This document shows positions 25,509 to 34,720 of a stretch of 64,000 bases of DNA, piece by piece; position 1 is the first letter of the stretch; each line of letters starts with the position of its first letter. The DNA comes from UBA7803 sp041395905 (lineage in GTDB: Bacteria; Pseudomonadota; Gammaproteobacteria; Pseudomonadales; Azotimanducaceae), in the NCBI GenBank assembly GCA_041395905.1, contig JAWKZP010000010.1, positions 62,001 to 126,000 of the forward strand. Direction: 5' to 3'. Made by a program: the position numbers and the translations under genes. The notes below the pieces were generated by a model. That model was given only the letters and a program-made list of their open reading frames with translations, ran no database searches and was not told the DNA's origin.

Positions 25509-26591
25509 TCAGTCGAACATGATGACGCTACGCGCCACTTCCCCGGTCTTCAGCGCCTCGAGCCCTTCGTTCACGTCCTCGAGCTTGATGCGACGCGAGA
25601 TCAGGTCGTCGAGGTGCAGCCTGCCCTGCAGATAGAAATCGACGAACCGCGGCATGTCGACGCGGAAGCGGTTGGAGCCCATGTTGGAGCCCTGGATCTT
25701 GCGTTCCATGAGGAACTCCGGCCCGTGCAGCTCGATGTTGGTGCCCACTGGAATCATGCCGATGATGGTGGCGGTGCCGCCGCGCCGCAGCATCTTGAAG
25801 CACTGCTCGGCGGTCGCCTTCAGGCCGATGGCTTCGAAGGAGTAATGCACGCCGCCGCCGGTCATCTCGATGACCTCGCCGACCGCATCCTTTTCCTTGG
25901 CGTTGATCACGTCGGTGGCGCCGAACTTGCGCGCCAGCTCCAGCTTCGAGGGCACCATGTCGATGGCGATGATGCGGGCTGCGCCGGCGATGGCGGCGCC
26001 GTTGATGGCCGACAGGCCGATGCCGCCGCAACCGACGACTGCCACGGTTTCCCCGGGGCGGACGTTGGCCGTATGGATCACCGCGCCGACGCCGGTGGTC
26101 ACGCCGCAGCCGATGAGCGCCGCACGATCCAGGGGCATGTCCTCACGGATCTTGGCGATGGCGTGCTCGTGAACCAGCATGTACTCGGCGAACGAGGACA
26201 GGTTCAGGAATTGCCAGATGCCCTGGCCGGACTTTTCCAGACGCGGCGGCTGATCGGGCGCGCGCTGCAGCTCGGGTTCCTGGCACAGCGACATGTGTCC
26301 GGTCAGGCAGTACTCACAGTGCCCGCAGAAGGCCGACAGGCAGGTGATGACGTGGTCGCCGGGCTTGACGTAGGTCACGTCGGAACCCACCGCCTCGACC
26401 ACGCCGGCAGACTCGTGCCCCAGAACGGCGGGCAGCGGATACGGGTACGAACCGTTCTGAAAGTGCAGGTCGGAGTGGCACACGCCGGCCGCGGCCGTGC
26501 GCACCAGCACCTCGCGTGGCCCCGGCTTGCCGTGCTCGATGTTTTCGATTTCCAGAGGTTTGTTGATTTCGCGCAGTACTGCCGCCTTCAT
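25509..26591 (-). CDS. zinc-dependent alcohol dehydrogenase (MDR)
   Basis: A 360-aa medium-chain dehydrogenase. Catalytic zinc ligands lie in GVCHSDLH and GHESAGVVE, structural zinc in CGHCEYCLTGHMSLC. The Rossmann motif is VVGCGGIGLSAI, followed by AIDMVPSKLELA with Asp, indicating NAD. The closest groups are class III-like and NDMA-dependent alcohol dehydrogenases. Start ATG 26591 follows GGGGAGCG; a second in-frame ATG 48 nt upstream gives a poor N terminus. Likely oxidises a primary or aromatic alcohol. Confidence 0.92.
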   Translation of the reverse strand: MKAAVLREINKPLEIENIEHGKPGPREVLVRTAAAGVCHSDLHFQNGSYPYPLPAVLGHESAGVVEAVGSDVTYVKPGDHVITCLSAFCGHCEYCLTGHMSLCQEPELQRAPDQPPRLEKSGQGIWQFLNLSSFAEYMLVHEHAIAKIREDMPLDRAALIGCGVTTGVGAVIHTANVRPGETVAVVGCGGIGLSAINGAAIAGAARIIAIDMVPSKLELARKFGATDVINAKEKDAVGEVIEMTGGGVHYSFEAIGLKATAEQCFKMLRRGGTATIIGMIPVGTNIELHGPEFLMERKIQGSNMGSNRFRVDMPRFVDFYLQGRLHLDDLISRRIKLEDVNEGLEALKTGEVARSVIMFD

Positions 26592-26755
26592 GGTCGCTCC
26601 CCGATGATGATGTGGTCCAGAGGAGACCGAGTTTGCCAAACGCCATGGTGGAATACTACAGCGCAGGCGGTACCATTCCCCGACGTCGGTCCGGGTATGG
26701 GGATGTGGGCCGGACGGTCGGTTGGGGGGCGCGTGGGCGCGGCAGCGGTGTGGCT

Positions 26756-27259
26756 ATGGTACTGATCGGGGTCGGATCCAATCGCGGCGATACGGTGGCG
26801 ACGGTGATCGAGGCCATGCGCCGGCTGGCGGCCTTCGCGTCAGGGCCCGTGCGCCGCTCGAGCCTGTGGCGTACCTCACCGGTCGATTGCCCCCCGGGGT
26901 CCCCCGATTTCATCAATGCGGCCGCCGCCTTCGAGCCCCGGCCCGGGCTCACGCCGGAAGCGCTGCTGCGGGGGCTCAAAACCCTGGAAGCCGAGTACGG
27001 ACGCGAGATTCAGCCGGTGCGCAACGCGCCGCGCGAGCTCGATCTGGATCTGCTCGTGTTCGGGACCGAGACCCGGGACGAACCCGATTTCGTGCTGCCG
27101 CACCCGCGTGCGGTGAACCGGCTGTTCGTTCTGGCGCCGGCCGAAGAGGTGGCGCCCGGGCTTATCTGGCCGGGCACCGGACGTACGGTTGCGCAGCTGC
27201 GGCGCGATCTGAACAGCTCGGAGCGGATCGACCGTCTGAGCCTGGCCGAGCAGAGCTGA
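26756..27259 (+). CDS. folK: 2-amino-4-hydroxy-6-hydroxymethyldihydropteridine pyrophosphokinase
   Basis: A 167-aa HPPK, the normal length. It opens VLIGVGSNRGD and carries the family signature NAPRELDLDLLVFG (usually GPRTLDLDIL) and LPHPRAVNRLFVLAP. It transfers pyrophosphate from ATP to 6-hydroxymethyl-dihydropterin in folate synthesis. Start ATG 26756, or GTG 6 nt earlier; the frame is open further upstream but not conserved in look. No other fol gene is adjacent; a PTPS-like gene lies 9 kb away. Confidence 0.92.
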   Translation: MVLIGVGSNRGDTVATVIEAMRRLAAFASGPVRRSSLWRTSPVDCPPGSPDFINAAAAFEPRPGLTPEALLRGLKTLEAEYGREIQPVRNAPRELDLDLLVFGTETRDEPDFVLPHPRAVNRLFVLAPAEEVAPGLIWPGTGRTVAQLRRDLNSSERIDRLSLAEQS

Positions 27260-27263
27260 GCCC

Positions 27264-28178
27264 GTGCGCGCGCTCTGGGTGGCGCTGTGCCTCGGCTGCG
27301 CGGCAGCTCACGGCTACGAAGCCGACATCCACCAGCAGCTGACCTTCCTGGCGGCGAAGCAGCTCAACCGCTGCGTGGAAGGCAGCAACGTCGAGCCGCT
27401 CACGCCCCTGCAGGTACGCTACATCGCCCGCAGCAACGTTGCGCTGGCAGACAGCAACCTGTTCGTGCGCATGTTCCGCTGGAGCTATTACGATCCCACC
27501 GGCCGCGAGCGCAATCTGCTGTGGCTGATCAGCACCCGTTTTTCCGCGCACTTTGCCGATCTGGTCGCGGGCCTGGAGCGCGCCGAACCTGAGCCGGACG
27601 GGTATCGGGAACTGGGCCGCATCATCAGCTACGTGCAGCTGGTCAGTGCGCCGGCCCACGCGGTGCCCGTGTACACCGGGCGCTTCTGGCGCTGGAACAT
27701 CGGTGACCGGTTCGACGATTACCCGTTGGATGCCGCTGCCGTCGAGGCGGCACTGGGGGAAGACTGCGGCTTTCTGCAACCGCTGGCGGAAAGCTACGAG
27801 GCGGAACTTGCTGCGTCCGCTGCAGGCACCCTCGTCGCCGTGAGCAAGCCCATCGGCGGTCTGCCGGCAACCTGGGAAGCGTTCTGGCGCCTGCCTGCCG
27901 AGCCCGGCACCTTCGGCGAGTACGGCCCGGCGGGCAACAATTTCGGCCGCAGGGCCGAGTTCCCCTGCGTGCGCAGCGCCACCGCCGGAAGTACGGAGCA
28001 ACCCAAGCGCAAGCGCTGCGTGCTGCTCGAGGACGACCCGTTGTATGACGAGTTCGCGCGCAATCGGCACGTGAGCGCGGTTCGCCACACCGCGCGGGTC
28101 ATGCTCCTGTATCAGGTGAATCACACGCATCAGCCCGAGCAGCCGGACGGCCAGGGAGACTCCGACCGTGCTGAGTGA
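27264..28178 (+). CDS. secreted protein, possibly zinc phospholipase C/nuclease-like
   Basis: A 304-aa protein with a signal peptide (ALWVALCLGCAAAHGY). The mature part starts EADIHQQLTFLAAKQLN, and a central PAHAVPVYTGRFWRWNIGDRFDDYP suggests a metal site; His spaced through helical segments recalls the zinc-dependent phospholipase C/S1-P1 nuclease fold. That is a weak analogy and I do not recognise the family. It starts at GTG 27264, 4 nt after folK, and overlaps the CoA transferase gene by 11 nt. Confidence 0.6.
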   Translation: MRALWVALCLGCAAAHGYEADIHQQLTFLAAKQLNRCVEGSNVEPLTPLQVRYIARSNVALADSNLFVRMFRWSYYDPTGRERNLLWLISTRFSAHFADLVAGLERAEPEPDGYRELGRIISYVQLVSAPAHAVPVYTGRFWRWNIGDRFDDYPLDAAAVEAALGEDCGFLQPLAESYEAELAASAAGTLVAVSKPIGGLPATWEAFWRLPAEPGTFGEYGPAGNNFGRRAEFPCVRSATAGSTEQPKRKRCVLLEDDPLYDEFARNRHVSAVRHTARVMLLYQVNHTHQPEQPDGQGDSDRAE

Positions 28179-30532
28179 CGTGCGCGTTCTCGACCTCAGC
28201 GACGGCTTCGGGCTGATGTGCGGCCAGCTGCTCGCCGCCATGGGCGCCGACGTCCAGCAGTGGGTGCTGCCGCACCAGGCGGAGCTGCTGCAGGACTCGC
28301 CCCACTGGCGTGCCTATACCCGCGGCAAGGGCGTGCAGGTGCTCGACTGGCGCGGCGCCGACCGAGCACGGCTCGAGGCCGAGCTGGCACTCGCGGACGT
28401 CCTGATCGAGCCGGAAGCGTCCGATCTGCTGGAGTCGCTGGGCCTCGATGCGGCCACCCTGGCGGCCCGTCATCCCGGGCTGGTGCAGGTGGCAATCAGC
28501 GGTTTCGGCCGCAGCGGGCCCAAAGCAGACTATGCCTGGACCGATCTCACGGCCACCGCGGCCTCGGGCTATCTGTACGTCACCGGCAGCGACGCCTTGC
28601 CGCCGTTGCGCATCAGTGCGCCGCAGGCGCATGCGCACGCCTGTGCCGATGCGGCGGTGGGCGTGCTGATCGCGCTCGCCGAGCGCGCCCGCAGCGGCCG
28701 CGGCCAGCGGGTCGATGCCGCGGGGCAGCAGTCGCTGACGCTGGCATTGCTGGCCCGCGGTCTCGACGGCCGCGTCGGTCAGGATCGCGCGCAGCGCTCG
28801 GCGTACGGCGGGCGTATCGGCGGTGTGCATCTGCGGAATCAGTTTCAGGCCCGGGACGGCTGGGTCGTGGTGCTGCAGGGCGTGCTGCCGCCGCTCGCGG
28901 CATTCATGGAACGGCTCATGGCCTGGGTACATGAGGAAGGCCTGTGCAGCGAGCGGGACCTGCAATGGCCCTGGGGGCAGGCAGCGGTGCAGATGCTGCA
29001 GGGACAGATCACCGAGGCGGACTGGGCGCCGGTGCAGAGCGGCATCGAACGCCTGATCGCCGCACGCAGCAAGGCCGAGCTCATGGACGAAGCGGTGCGC
29101 CGGCGCCTGCTGATCGCCCCGGTGCTGAGCGTCGCGGACCTGCTGGACAGCGAGCATCTGCGCAGCCGCGGCTTCGTGCGTCGCGACCAGCAGGGGGTCC
29201 GGCTGGGTCCGTTCGCGCGCTTTTACGCGACCAGCACGAGGGCTGCCCAGGGCCGTCCGGAGTTCTCTCAGGCCGCATCGGCCACGGCGCAGTCGCCGTC
29301 GCTCGGCTTCAGCCCGGCACCCGGTGCGGGTCCGCTGGCGGGCCTCAAGGTGCTGGACCTGTTCTGGGTAGTGGCCGGCCCCGGCGCCACGCGCATGCTG
29401 GCGGACTACGGTGCCACGGTCGTGCACGTGGAGTCGACCCGGCGGCTGGACATGGTGCGCAACGTGCCGCCTTACGTCGGCGGGCAGATGGATCCGGAAC
29501 GCGCCGCCTGCCATCACACGACCAACTGCAACAAGCTCAACGTCACGCTGGATCTCGGCACCGACGAAGGCCGCGCCGTGCTCGCGGATCTGATCCGCTG
29601 GGCGGACGTGTTCACGGAGTCGTTTGCCCCCGGCGTGGTGGCACGGATGGGTTTCGGCTACGACCGCGTGCGCGCTCTGAACCCGCACATCATCATGATT
29701 TCCAGCTGCCTGATGGGCCAGTCCGGTCCCTGGAGTCCCTACGCCGGATACGGCAACCTGGCGGCGGCAGTGTCAGGGTTTCACTCCCTCACGGGCTATC
29801 CAGGGCAACCGCCTACAGGCTGCTTCGGCCCTTATACGGACTTCACCTCGGTGCGTTTCAATGCGCTGGCGATTCTCGGGGCGCTGCGGCGCCGGGGCCG
29901 CACCGGTGAGGGTCAGTACATCGACATGGCGCAGGCCGAGGCGGCCCTGCACTTTCTCGCGCCACAGTGCCTGGAGTACCTGGAACATGGCCGGGTCGAC
30001 ACGGCAGCCGGCAATCGGGATCGCGAGCATGCGCCGTCCGGCGTATACCCGACGCTGGGCGTCGACCGCTGGATCGCGCTGTCCGTCACTAGCGACGATC
30101 AGTGGCGCAGCCTGTGCACGCTGGCGGGCATGGACGATCTGCTCGATGCGGGGTTGATCGGGCTGGAGGCGCGGCGTGCCGCCGCGGACGTCATCGACCA
30201 GCGGATCGCCGACTGGAGCGCGACCCAGGACGGTCAGGCGCTGGAAACGTGCCTGCAGCAGCATCGAGTGCCCGCGCATCGCGTGCCAGACACCCACGAC
30301 GCCGACGACGCCCAGCTGGCCCATCGCGGGCACTTCATCGCGGCTGGTGCACCAGGCGCGCCTCGCCGGCGCCGCCGTGGAGTCGACGCGCCTGCTGCTG
30401 TCACGGACCCCGGCCCGGCGCCCCGAGCGCGCGCCCTGGTTCGGGGCGGACAACCTCACCGTGCTGCGCGACCTGCTGGGTTATGACACCGAGCGCATCG
30501 CCGCGCTGGAACGCAACGACGTGCTGCGCTGA
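28168..30532 (+). CDS. two-domain CaiB/BaiF CoA transferase, probable frameshift near its end
   Basis: A family III CoA-transferase made of two tandem CaiB-like halves (residues about 1-365 and 390-780). The first starts VRVLDLSDGFGLMCGQLLA and the second LKVLDLFWVVAGPGATRMLADYG, with MAQAEAALHF near the catalytic-Asp helix. The single open frame ends at 30486 with a meaningless Arg/Pro-rich tail. The expected C terminus (LLLSRTPARRPERAPWFG, then NLTVLRDLLGYDTERIAAL) continues in the next frame to 30532. The switch falls close to 30335-30345. This is either a real disabling frameshift or a one-base sequence error. Start GTG 28168 overlaps the upstream gene. Confidence 0.8.
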
Positions 30533-30568
30533 CCAGGCCGTCGCTTCCCCCGTTGCTATGCTCAAGGC

Positions 30569-31516
30569 ATGGCACCTATCGATCTGTTCTGCGTGCCGGA
30601 AGACCGGCACCGCATCGTTCTGCTGGCTGACCTGCTGAACCGGGCGGGGCAGGACGTGGTGCTGCGCGAAGCGCTGGTGGGCACGCCTTCCGAACCCCGC
30701 CTCGTGGCCTGCACGGGACGCTCCCTGCGCGCCGCCTGGGTGCGCGAGCTGCTGGCGGCCCCGGGCGCTACGGTGGCATTGCGTCTCGATGGGGTGGTTC
30801 TGCCGGCGCATTGCCAGCAGGTGGTGGAACTCACCACCTGGCCCGCGCGCAGTGCCGATCGGCAGCTCGGTGGTCTGGTGCGCTGGCTGCGCGATCCGGG
30901 TTCGGCCGACTTGTCGCGGCCGGGTTCTACCTCGCAGCGGCGTGGCACGACGGCGGTCGTGGGCGGCGCCCGCCATCGAGCGGCACGCACCCCGGGGCGC
31001 AGGTGGCTGCCCGCGGTTACCGTCGTGAGTCTGCTCGGCCTTACCACGCTGCTGCTCTGGTCTCTGGCGCGCGAGCCCGATGTGCCGCGCAGGCCATCGC
31101 AATCGGCGGCCGGGCCCGACACGGAGACCGGGCGTGCGGTGGCCATCCGGGACGCGTCGCCGTCCGCACCCCGCGGGACACTGCAATCAGACCGCACTGG
31201 CGCAGCGCTTTCCGGGGCGGTCACTGCCACTGCCGTGACCTCCGGTTCGCCGGATCAGGAGGCGGCGTTGCGGGCGCCAGGCCCACCGGCAGCTTCCGAC
31301 CCGGAATCGGACGCGCTGGTGGCAGCCGCCGCCTCCGGTGGCTTTCGCAGCTCGCTGAGCCATCTCTGCGAGGCCCGTTCGCCCGCGGCTGCGCGGGCCT
31401 GGGCGCAGGCGCTGAACTGGCGCCAGCGCCTGACTGTCGGCGAGGTGCAATGCGTAGCGCAGCTCGTCGCGCGCCCCGGCTATGAAGGGCTGCGCGGTTT
31501 GCTCGATCTGTCCTGA
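30569..31516 (+). CDS. membrane protein with a degenerate TIR-like domain
   Basis: A 315-aa protein. Residues 1-110 have a TIR-like layout: IDLFCVPEDRHRIVLLADLL, then VACTGRSLRAAWVRELL, then VALRLDGVVLPAHCQQVVEL. The AAWVREL piece resembles the plant and bacterial TIR motif SxWCxxEL, which carries the NADase glutamate (E60 here). One membrane helix follows (about 146-167), then a Ser/Pro/Ala-rich linker and a C-terminal helical piece with two cysteines (HLCEARS, EVQCVAQL). The N terminus would face the cytoplasm. No defence partner genes are beside it. The domain call is by pattern only. Confidence 0.5.
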   Translation: MAPIDLFCVPEDRHRIVLLADLLNRAGQDVVLREALVGTPSEPRLVACTGRSLRAAWVRELLAAPGATVALRLDGVVLPAHCQQVVELTTWPARSADRQLGGLVRWLRDPGSADLSRPGSTSQRRGTTAVVGGARHRAARTPGRRWLPAVTVVSLLGLTTLLLWSLAREPDVPRRPSQSAAGPDTETGRAVAIRDASPSAPRGTLQSDRTGAALSGAVTATAVTSGSPDQEAALRAPGPPAASDPESDALVAAAASGGFRSSLSHLCEARSPAAARAWAQALNWRQRLTVGEVQCVAQLVARPGYEGLRGLLDLS

Positions 31517-31636
31517 GCAAGGCACCGGGTGGCATAATCGTGCCCGCAAACCGGGAGCGCACATGGGCGGCCGCTGGGCAGCAATCACGGGGCCGATCAG
31601 GTCCCGCTCACGGCCGCATCGGGTCGGAGCGGCGGC

Positions 31637-32560
31637 GTGAAGCTGGGCGTTACACCCTGGGATCTGAGTGAACGCAGCGCGGCGAGCCTCTCCGCCCAGG
31701 CGGCGGCCGCGGAGCGCTACGGCTACGCGTCGTTCTGGCTGCCGGAAAACCATTTCAACGACAATGCCATACCCGATCCTCTGATGCTGCTGGCCGCGGT
31801 GGCCGCAGGCACCCGGGACATCCGCCTGGCGACCACCTCGTACCTGCTGCCGCTGCGCAATCCGGTGCAGGCCGCGGAGCAGGTTGCCGTGCTCGACCAG
31901 CTCTCGTGCGGACGGGTCGTGCTCGGCGTCGGCCGCGGCTACGCACCGCTCATGCTCAAGGCGTTCAACGTGGTCCCGCGCGACAAGCGGCGTCTGTTCG
32001 AGGACAGTCTGCGCTGGATGATCGATGCCTGGTCCGGCGTGCCGGTGGCCGTGGGCGGGAGCGGCGATGCGCGCATCGTGCTCGACCCGCTGCCGGTGCA
32101 GAAGCCGCATCCGCCGATCTGGGTCGCGGCGTTCGGACCCAAGGCGCTGGCGCAGGCGGGACGGCTCGGGCTGCCTTACCTGGCGTCGCCCGTGGAGACG
32201 CTGGCGACGCTCGAAGCCAACTACGAACGGCACCGGGCGGCGGCGCGCGACGCAGGCCATGAGGACCAGCAGGAAGTGCCGGTGATGCGCACGCTGCTCA
32301 TCACGCGCAACGGGACCGATGCCGATGAGGTGCGTCGACGCGTGCACGAGCAGGCGCTGGGCACGGGGCGTCTGGACGAGGGTGCCGAGGTGGACGACTG
32401 GTGCATCATCGGTGAGGCTGCCTTCGTGCGGGACAAGGTGGCCGAGTATCGCGAGCGGCTCGGCATGTCGCACCTGATCGTGACCCGTCTGCGCGTCGGC
32501 GGCGTCGACCGGGCGTGGCTCGAACGCTCAGTGGCCGAGGCGGCTGAGCTGCTCGGCTAG
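31637..32560 (+). CDS. luciferase-like flavin-dependent monooxygenase (LLM class)
   Basis: A 307-aa bacterial-luciferase-fold oxidoreductase. Typical parts are the N-terminal AAAAERYGYASFWLPENHF, IRLATTSYLLPLRNPVQAAEQ and LDQLSCGRVVLGVGRGY, then PHPPIWVAAFGPKALAQAGRLG. It probably uses reduced FMN or F420. Start GTG 31637 is used because the fold starts immediately; the RBS is weak. Substrate not recognised. Confidence 0.88.
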   Translation: MKLGVTPWDLSERSAASLSAQAAAAERYGYASFWLPENHFNDNAIPDPLMLLAAVAAGTRDIRLATTSYLLPLRNPVQAAEQVAVLDQLSCGRVVLGVGRGYAPLMLKAFNVVPRDKRRLFEDSLRWMIDAWSGVPVAVGGSGDARIVLDPLPVQKPHPPIWVAAFGPKALAQAGRLGLPYLASPVETLATLEANYERHRAAARDAGHEDQQEVPVMRTLLITRNGTDADEVRRRVHEQALGTGRLDEGAEVDDWCIIGEAAFVRDKVAEYRERLGMSHLIVTRLRVGGVDRAWLERSVAEAAELLG

Positions 32561-32639
32561 CGCGCCGCGGCGCGCAGGCGTCTGCAATCGGCATCTGTTT
32601 TCGCTGCATTTTTGGTATCGGCTTTGGGGAGGAAAGAAC

Positions 32640-33650
32640 ATGAGCTATCGAATTCTGTGGCCGCAGATGCGCTGGCCCGATGACCGTGAGATCGAGACCT
32701 CGAGTGTCGGCGAGCACGGCTGGGCGGAGTTCTGTGAACGTTTCGACGAGGTGAGCGACGAGCAGTGGGCGAGTTGCGACGGCGTCGTCACCGTCCAGGA
32801 CATCCCTGCAGAATATCGCGAGAAGATGGTTCGCTGCCGCATTCTGGTGACGCCGAAGGTGGGGTTCGACAACATCGATCTGGCAGCATGGGGCGCGCTG
32901 GGCGTGCCGGTCTGCAACGTGCCCGACTACGGTACTCAGGAAGTCGCGGACCATGCCATAGCGCTGATGATGTCGCTGATGAAAGGCATCACGTTTCACA
33001 CCCGCGAGCTGAAGCGGAACCTGCGCGGCAACTGGCGCCCGGCGCTGAATCCCTATGGCCGGCGGCTGTCGGCCTGTGTGTTCGGCATCGTCGGGCTCGG
33101 CCGGATCGGCACGGCCGCCGCGCTGCGGGCCAAGGCGCTGGGCATGGACGTGGTGTTCTACGACCCCTACCTCGAGAACGGCACCGATCTCGCGCTCGGC
33201 GTGCGTCGCGTGCACTCGCTGGCGGAGCTGTTCACGCAGAGCGACGTCGTGAGTCTGCACCTGCCGTTGTCGGCGGCGACGGAGAAGCTCATCGACGCCG
33301 AGGTGCTGGCGCACAGCAAACCGGGCCTGATTCTCATCAACACCGCGCGCGGACCGCTCATCGATCTGGATGCCCTGCACGACGCGTTGCGCGCCGACCG
33401 GGTGCTGGCCGTGGGGCTCGACGTCTTGCCGGAAGAGCCTGCCAACCCCGAGCACCCGCTGCTCGCGGCCTGGGCGGCAGACGAGGACTGGATCGATCAC
33501 CGTCTGGTGCTGACGCCGCACTCGGCATTCTTCACCCCCGAGAGCGTGTACGACATGCGCTACAAGGGCGGTGAGGTCGCGATCACCTATCTGACCGGAG
33601 GGCGCCTGCAGAACTGCGTGAACCGCGCCCACCTGGTCGATCCGCGGTGA
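32640..33650 (+). CDS. D-isomer-specific 2-hydroxyacid dehydrogenase (CtBP-like)
   Basis: A 336-aa NAD-dependent dehydrogenase of the D-2-hydroxyacid family, in the C-terminal-binding-protein-like branch. NAD motif FGIVGLGRIGTAAALRAKALG, catalytic Arg in INTARGPLID, Glu in LPEEPANPE and His in TPHSAFFTPES. RBS GAGGAAAG precedes the ATG. It ends by overlapping the MauE-like gene. Substrate may be phosphoglycerate, glyoxylate or another 2-oxoacid. Confidence 0.92.
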   Translation: MSYRILWPQMRWPDDREIETSSVGEHGWAEFCERFDEVSDEQWASCDGVVTVQDIPAEYREKMVRCRILVTPKVGFDNIDLAAWGALGVPVCNVPDYGTQEVADHAIALMMSLMKGITFHTRELKRNLRGNWRPALNPYGRRLSACVFGIVGLGRIGTAAALRAKALGMDVVFYDPYLENGTDLALGVRRVHSLAELFTQSDVVSLHLPLSAATEKLIDAEVLAHSKPGLILINTARGPLIDLDALHDALRADRVLAVGLDVLPEEPANPEHPLLAAWAADEDWIDHRLVLTPHSAFFTPESVYDMRYKGGEVAITYLTGGRLQNCVNRAHLVDPR

Positions 33651-34153
33651 TCGTGCTGGTAGCGCGCCTGGCCCTCGCCTGGCTGTTTCTTGCCGGCGCG
33701 CTGCACAAGCTCCGGAACTCGGGAGCATTCATCCGCACGCTCGCGTCCTACGCGCTGCTGCCGGGGACGTTTCTCCCTGCCGCGGCCTGGCTTGTGATGC
33801 TCGCGGAGCTGGCCGTCGGCCTCGGAGCGTTGCTGCAACTGCGCCCGAGCTACGTCGCGGCCCTGACGTTGCTGCTCGTCTACGCGATCGCCATGGGCGT
33901 GAACCTCGCCCGGGGCCGGTCCCTGATCGACTGTGGCTGCGGGGCCGGCGATCAGCCGATTTCCGTTGCGCTGATCGTTCGCAACTGCGTGCTGGCCGTC
34001 GGCGCCGGGTTCGCCGCGACGGCGACGGCAGCACGCCCCTCAGACTGGATCGATCTGCTCGCCGTCGCTGCCGGCGTGCTCTGCTGCGGGCTGGCCTATG
34101 CTGCCATCAACGCCCTGCTTGCAGAGCGGGCCCGCCTCGACGAGTGGGTCTGA
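33647..34153 (+). CDS. MauE/DoxX-family membrane protein
   Basis: A 168-aa protein with four hydrophobic segments. It starts like MauE/DoxX proteins (ALAWLFLAGALHKLR) and has DCGCGAG in the second loop, the cysteine pair of MauE. MauE is needed for disulfide formation in methylamine dehydrogenase, and relatives handle thiol redox for other exported proteins. No mau genes are nearby. It starts at GTG 33647, overlapping the dehydrogenase stop by 4 nt. Confidence 0.82.
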   Translation: MIVLVARLALAWLFLAGALHKLRNSGAFIRTLASYALLPGTFLPAAAWLVMLAELAVGLGALLQLRPSYVAALTLLLVYAIAMGVNLARGRSLIDCGCGAGDQPISVALIVRNCVLAVGAGFAATATAARPSDWIDLLAVAAGVLCCGLAYAAINALLAERARLDEWV

Positions 34154-34168
34154 TTCGAGGAGGTAACT

Positions 34169-34702
34169 GTGATCACCATCGAGTACGTGCGGCTCATGGC
34201 CGCGTACAGTCACTGGCAGAACGACAGCATCTATCGCGCTGCCGACGGCCTCTCCGATCATGACCGGCGCGCGCCGCGCGGCGCCTTTTTCGGCTCGATT
34301 CACGCGACGCTCAATCATCTGCTGTGGGGCGACCAGCTCTGGCTGCATCGACTGGCGGGTACCGCGGCACCCGCGCAGCCGGACATTCCGGGGTCGATCA
34401 CCACCCACGCAGACTGGGCGTCTTTGCGCGCCGACCGGGCCGAAACCGATGCTGCCCTGCTCGACTGGTCGGCACGGGTCACTGCGGACGATCTGGCGGG
34501 GGATCTGGGGTGGTATTCGGGCGCCATTCAAGCCCAGGTGACCCGTCCGCGCTGGGTGCTGGTGGTGCAGCTGTTCAATCACGGCACGCACCACCGTGGG
34601 CAGGTACACGCCATGCTCACCGCCGCCGGCGCGCGCCCGGAGGACACGGACGTTCCGTTCATGCCCCAGGACCGTTATCCGTGGGCCCGCTCAGGCGGCT
34701 GA
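34169..34702 (+). CDS. DinB-family protein
   Basis: A 177-aa four-helix protein of the DinB/YfiT superfamily. The metal-binding histidines are expected in HATLNHLLWGD and in the late HGTHHRGQVHAML, and the tail PQDRYPWARS is frequent in this group. Members are thiol S-transferases or metal-dependent enzymes of damage and detoxification responses. GTG start behind GAGGAGGT. It is convergent with the transporter gene at 34721. Confidence 0.88.
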   Translation: MITIEYVRLMAAYSHWQNDSIYRAADGLSDHDRRAPRGAFFGSIHATLNHLLWGDQLWLHRLAGTAAPAQPDIPGSITTHADWASLRADRAETDAALLDWSARVTADDLAGDLGWYSGAIQAQVTRPRWVLVVQLFNHGTHHRGQVHAMLTAAGARPEDTDVPFMPQDRYPWARSGG

Positions 34703-34720
34703 GCGCAAGCGCTGCGGGCC

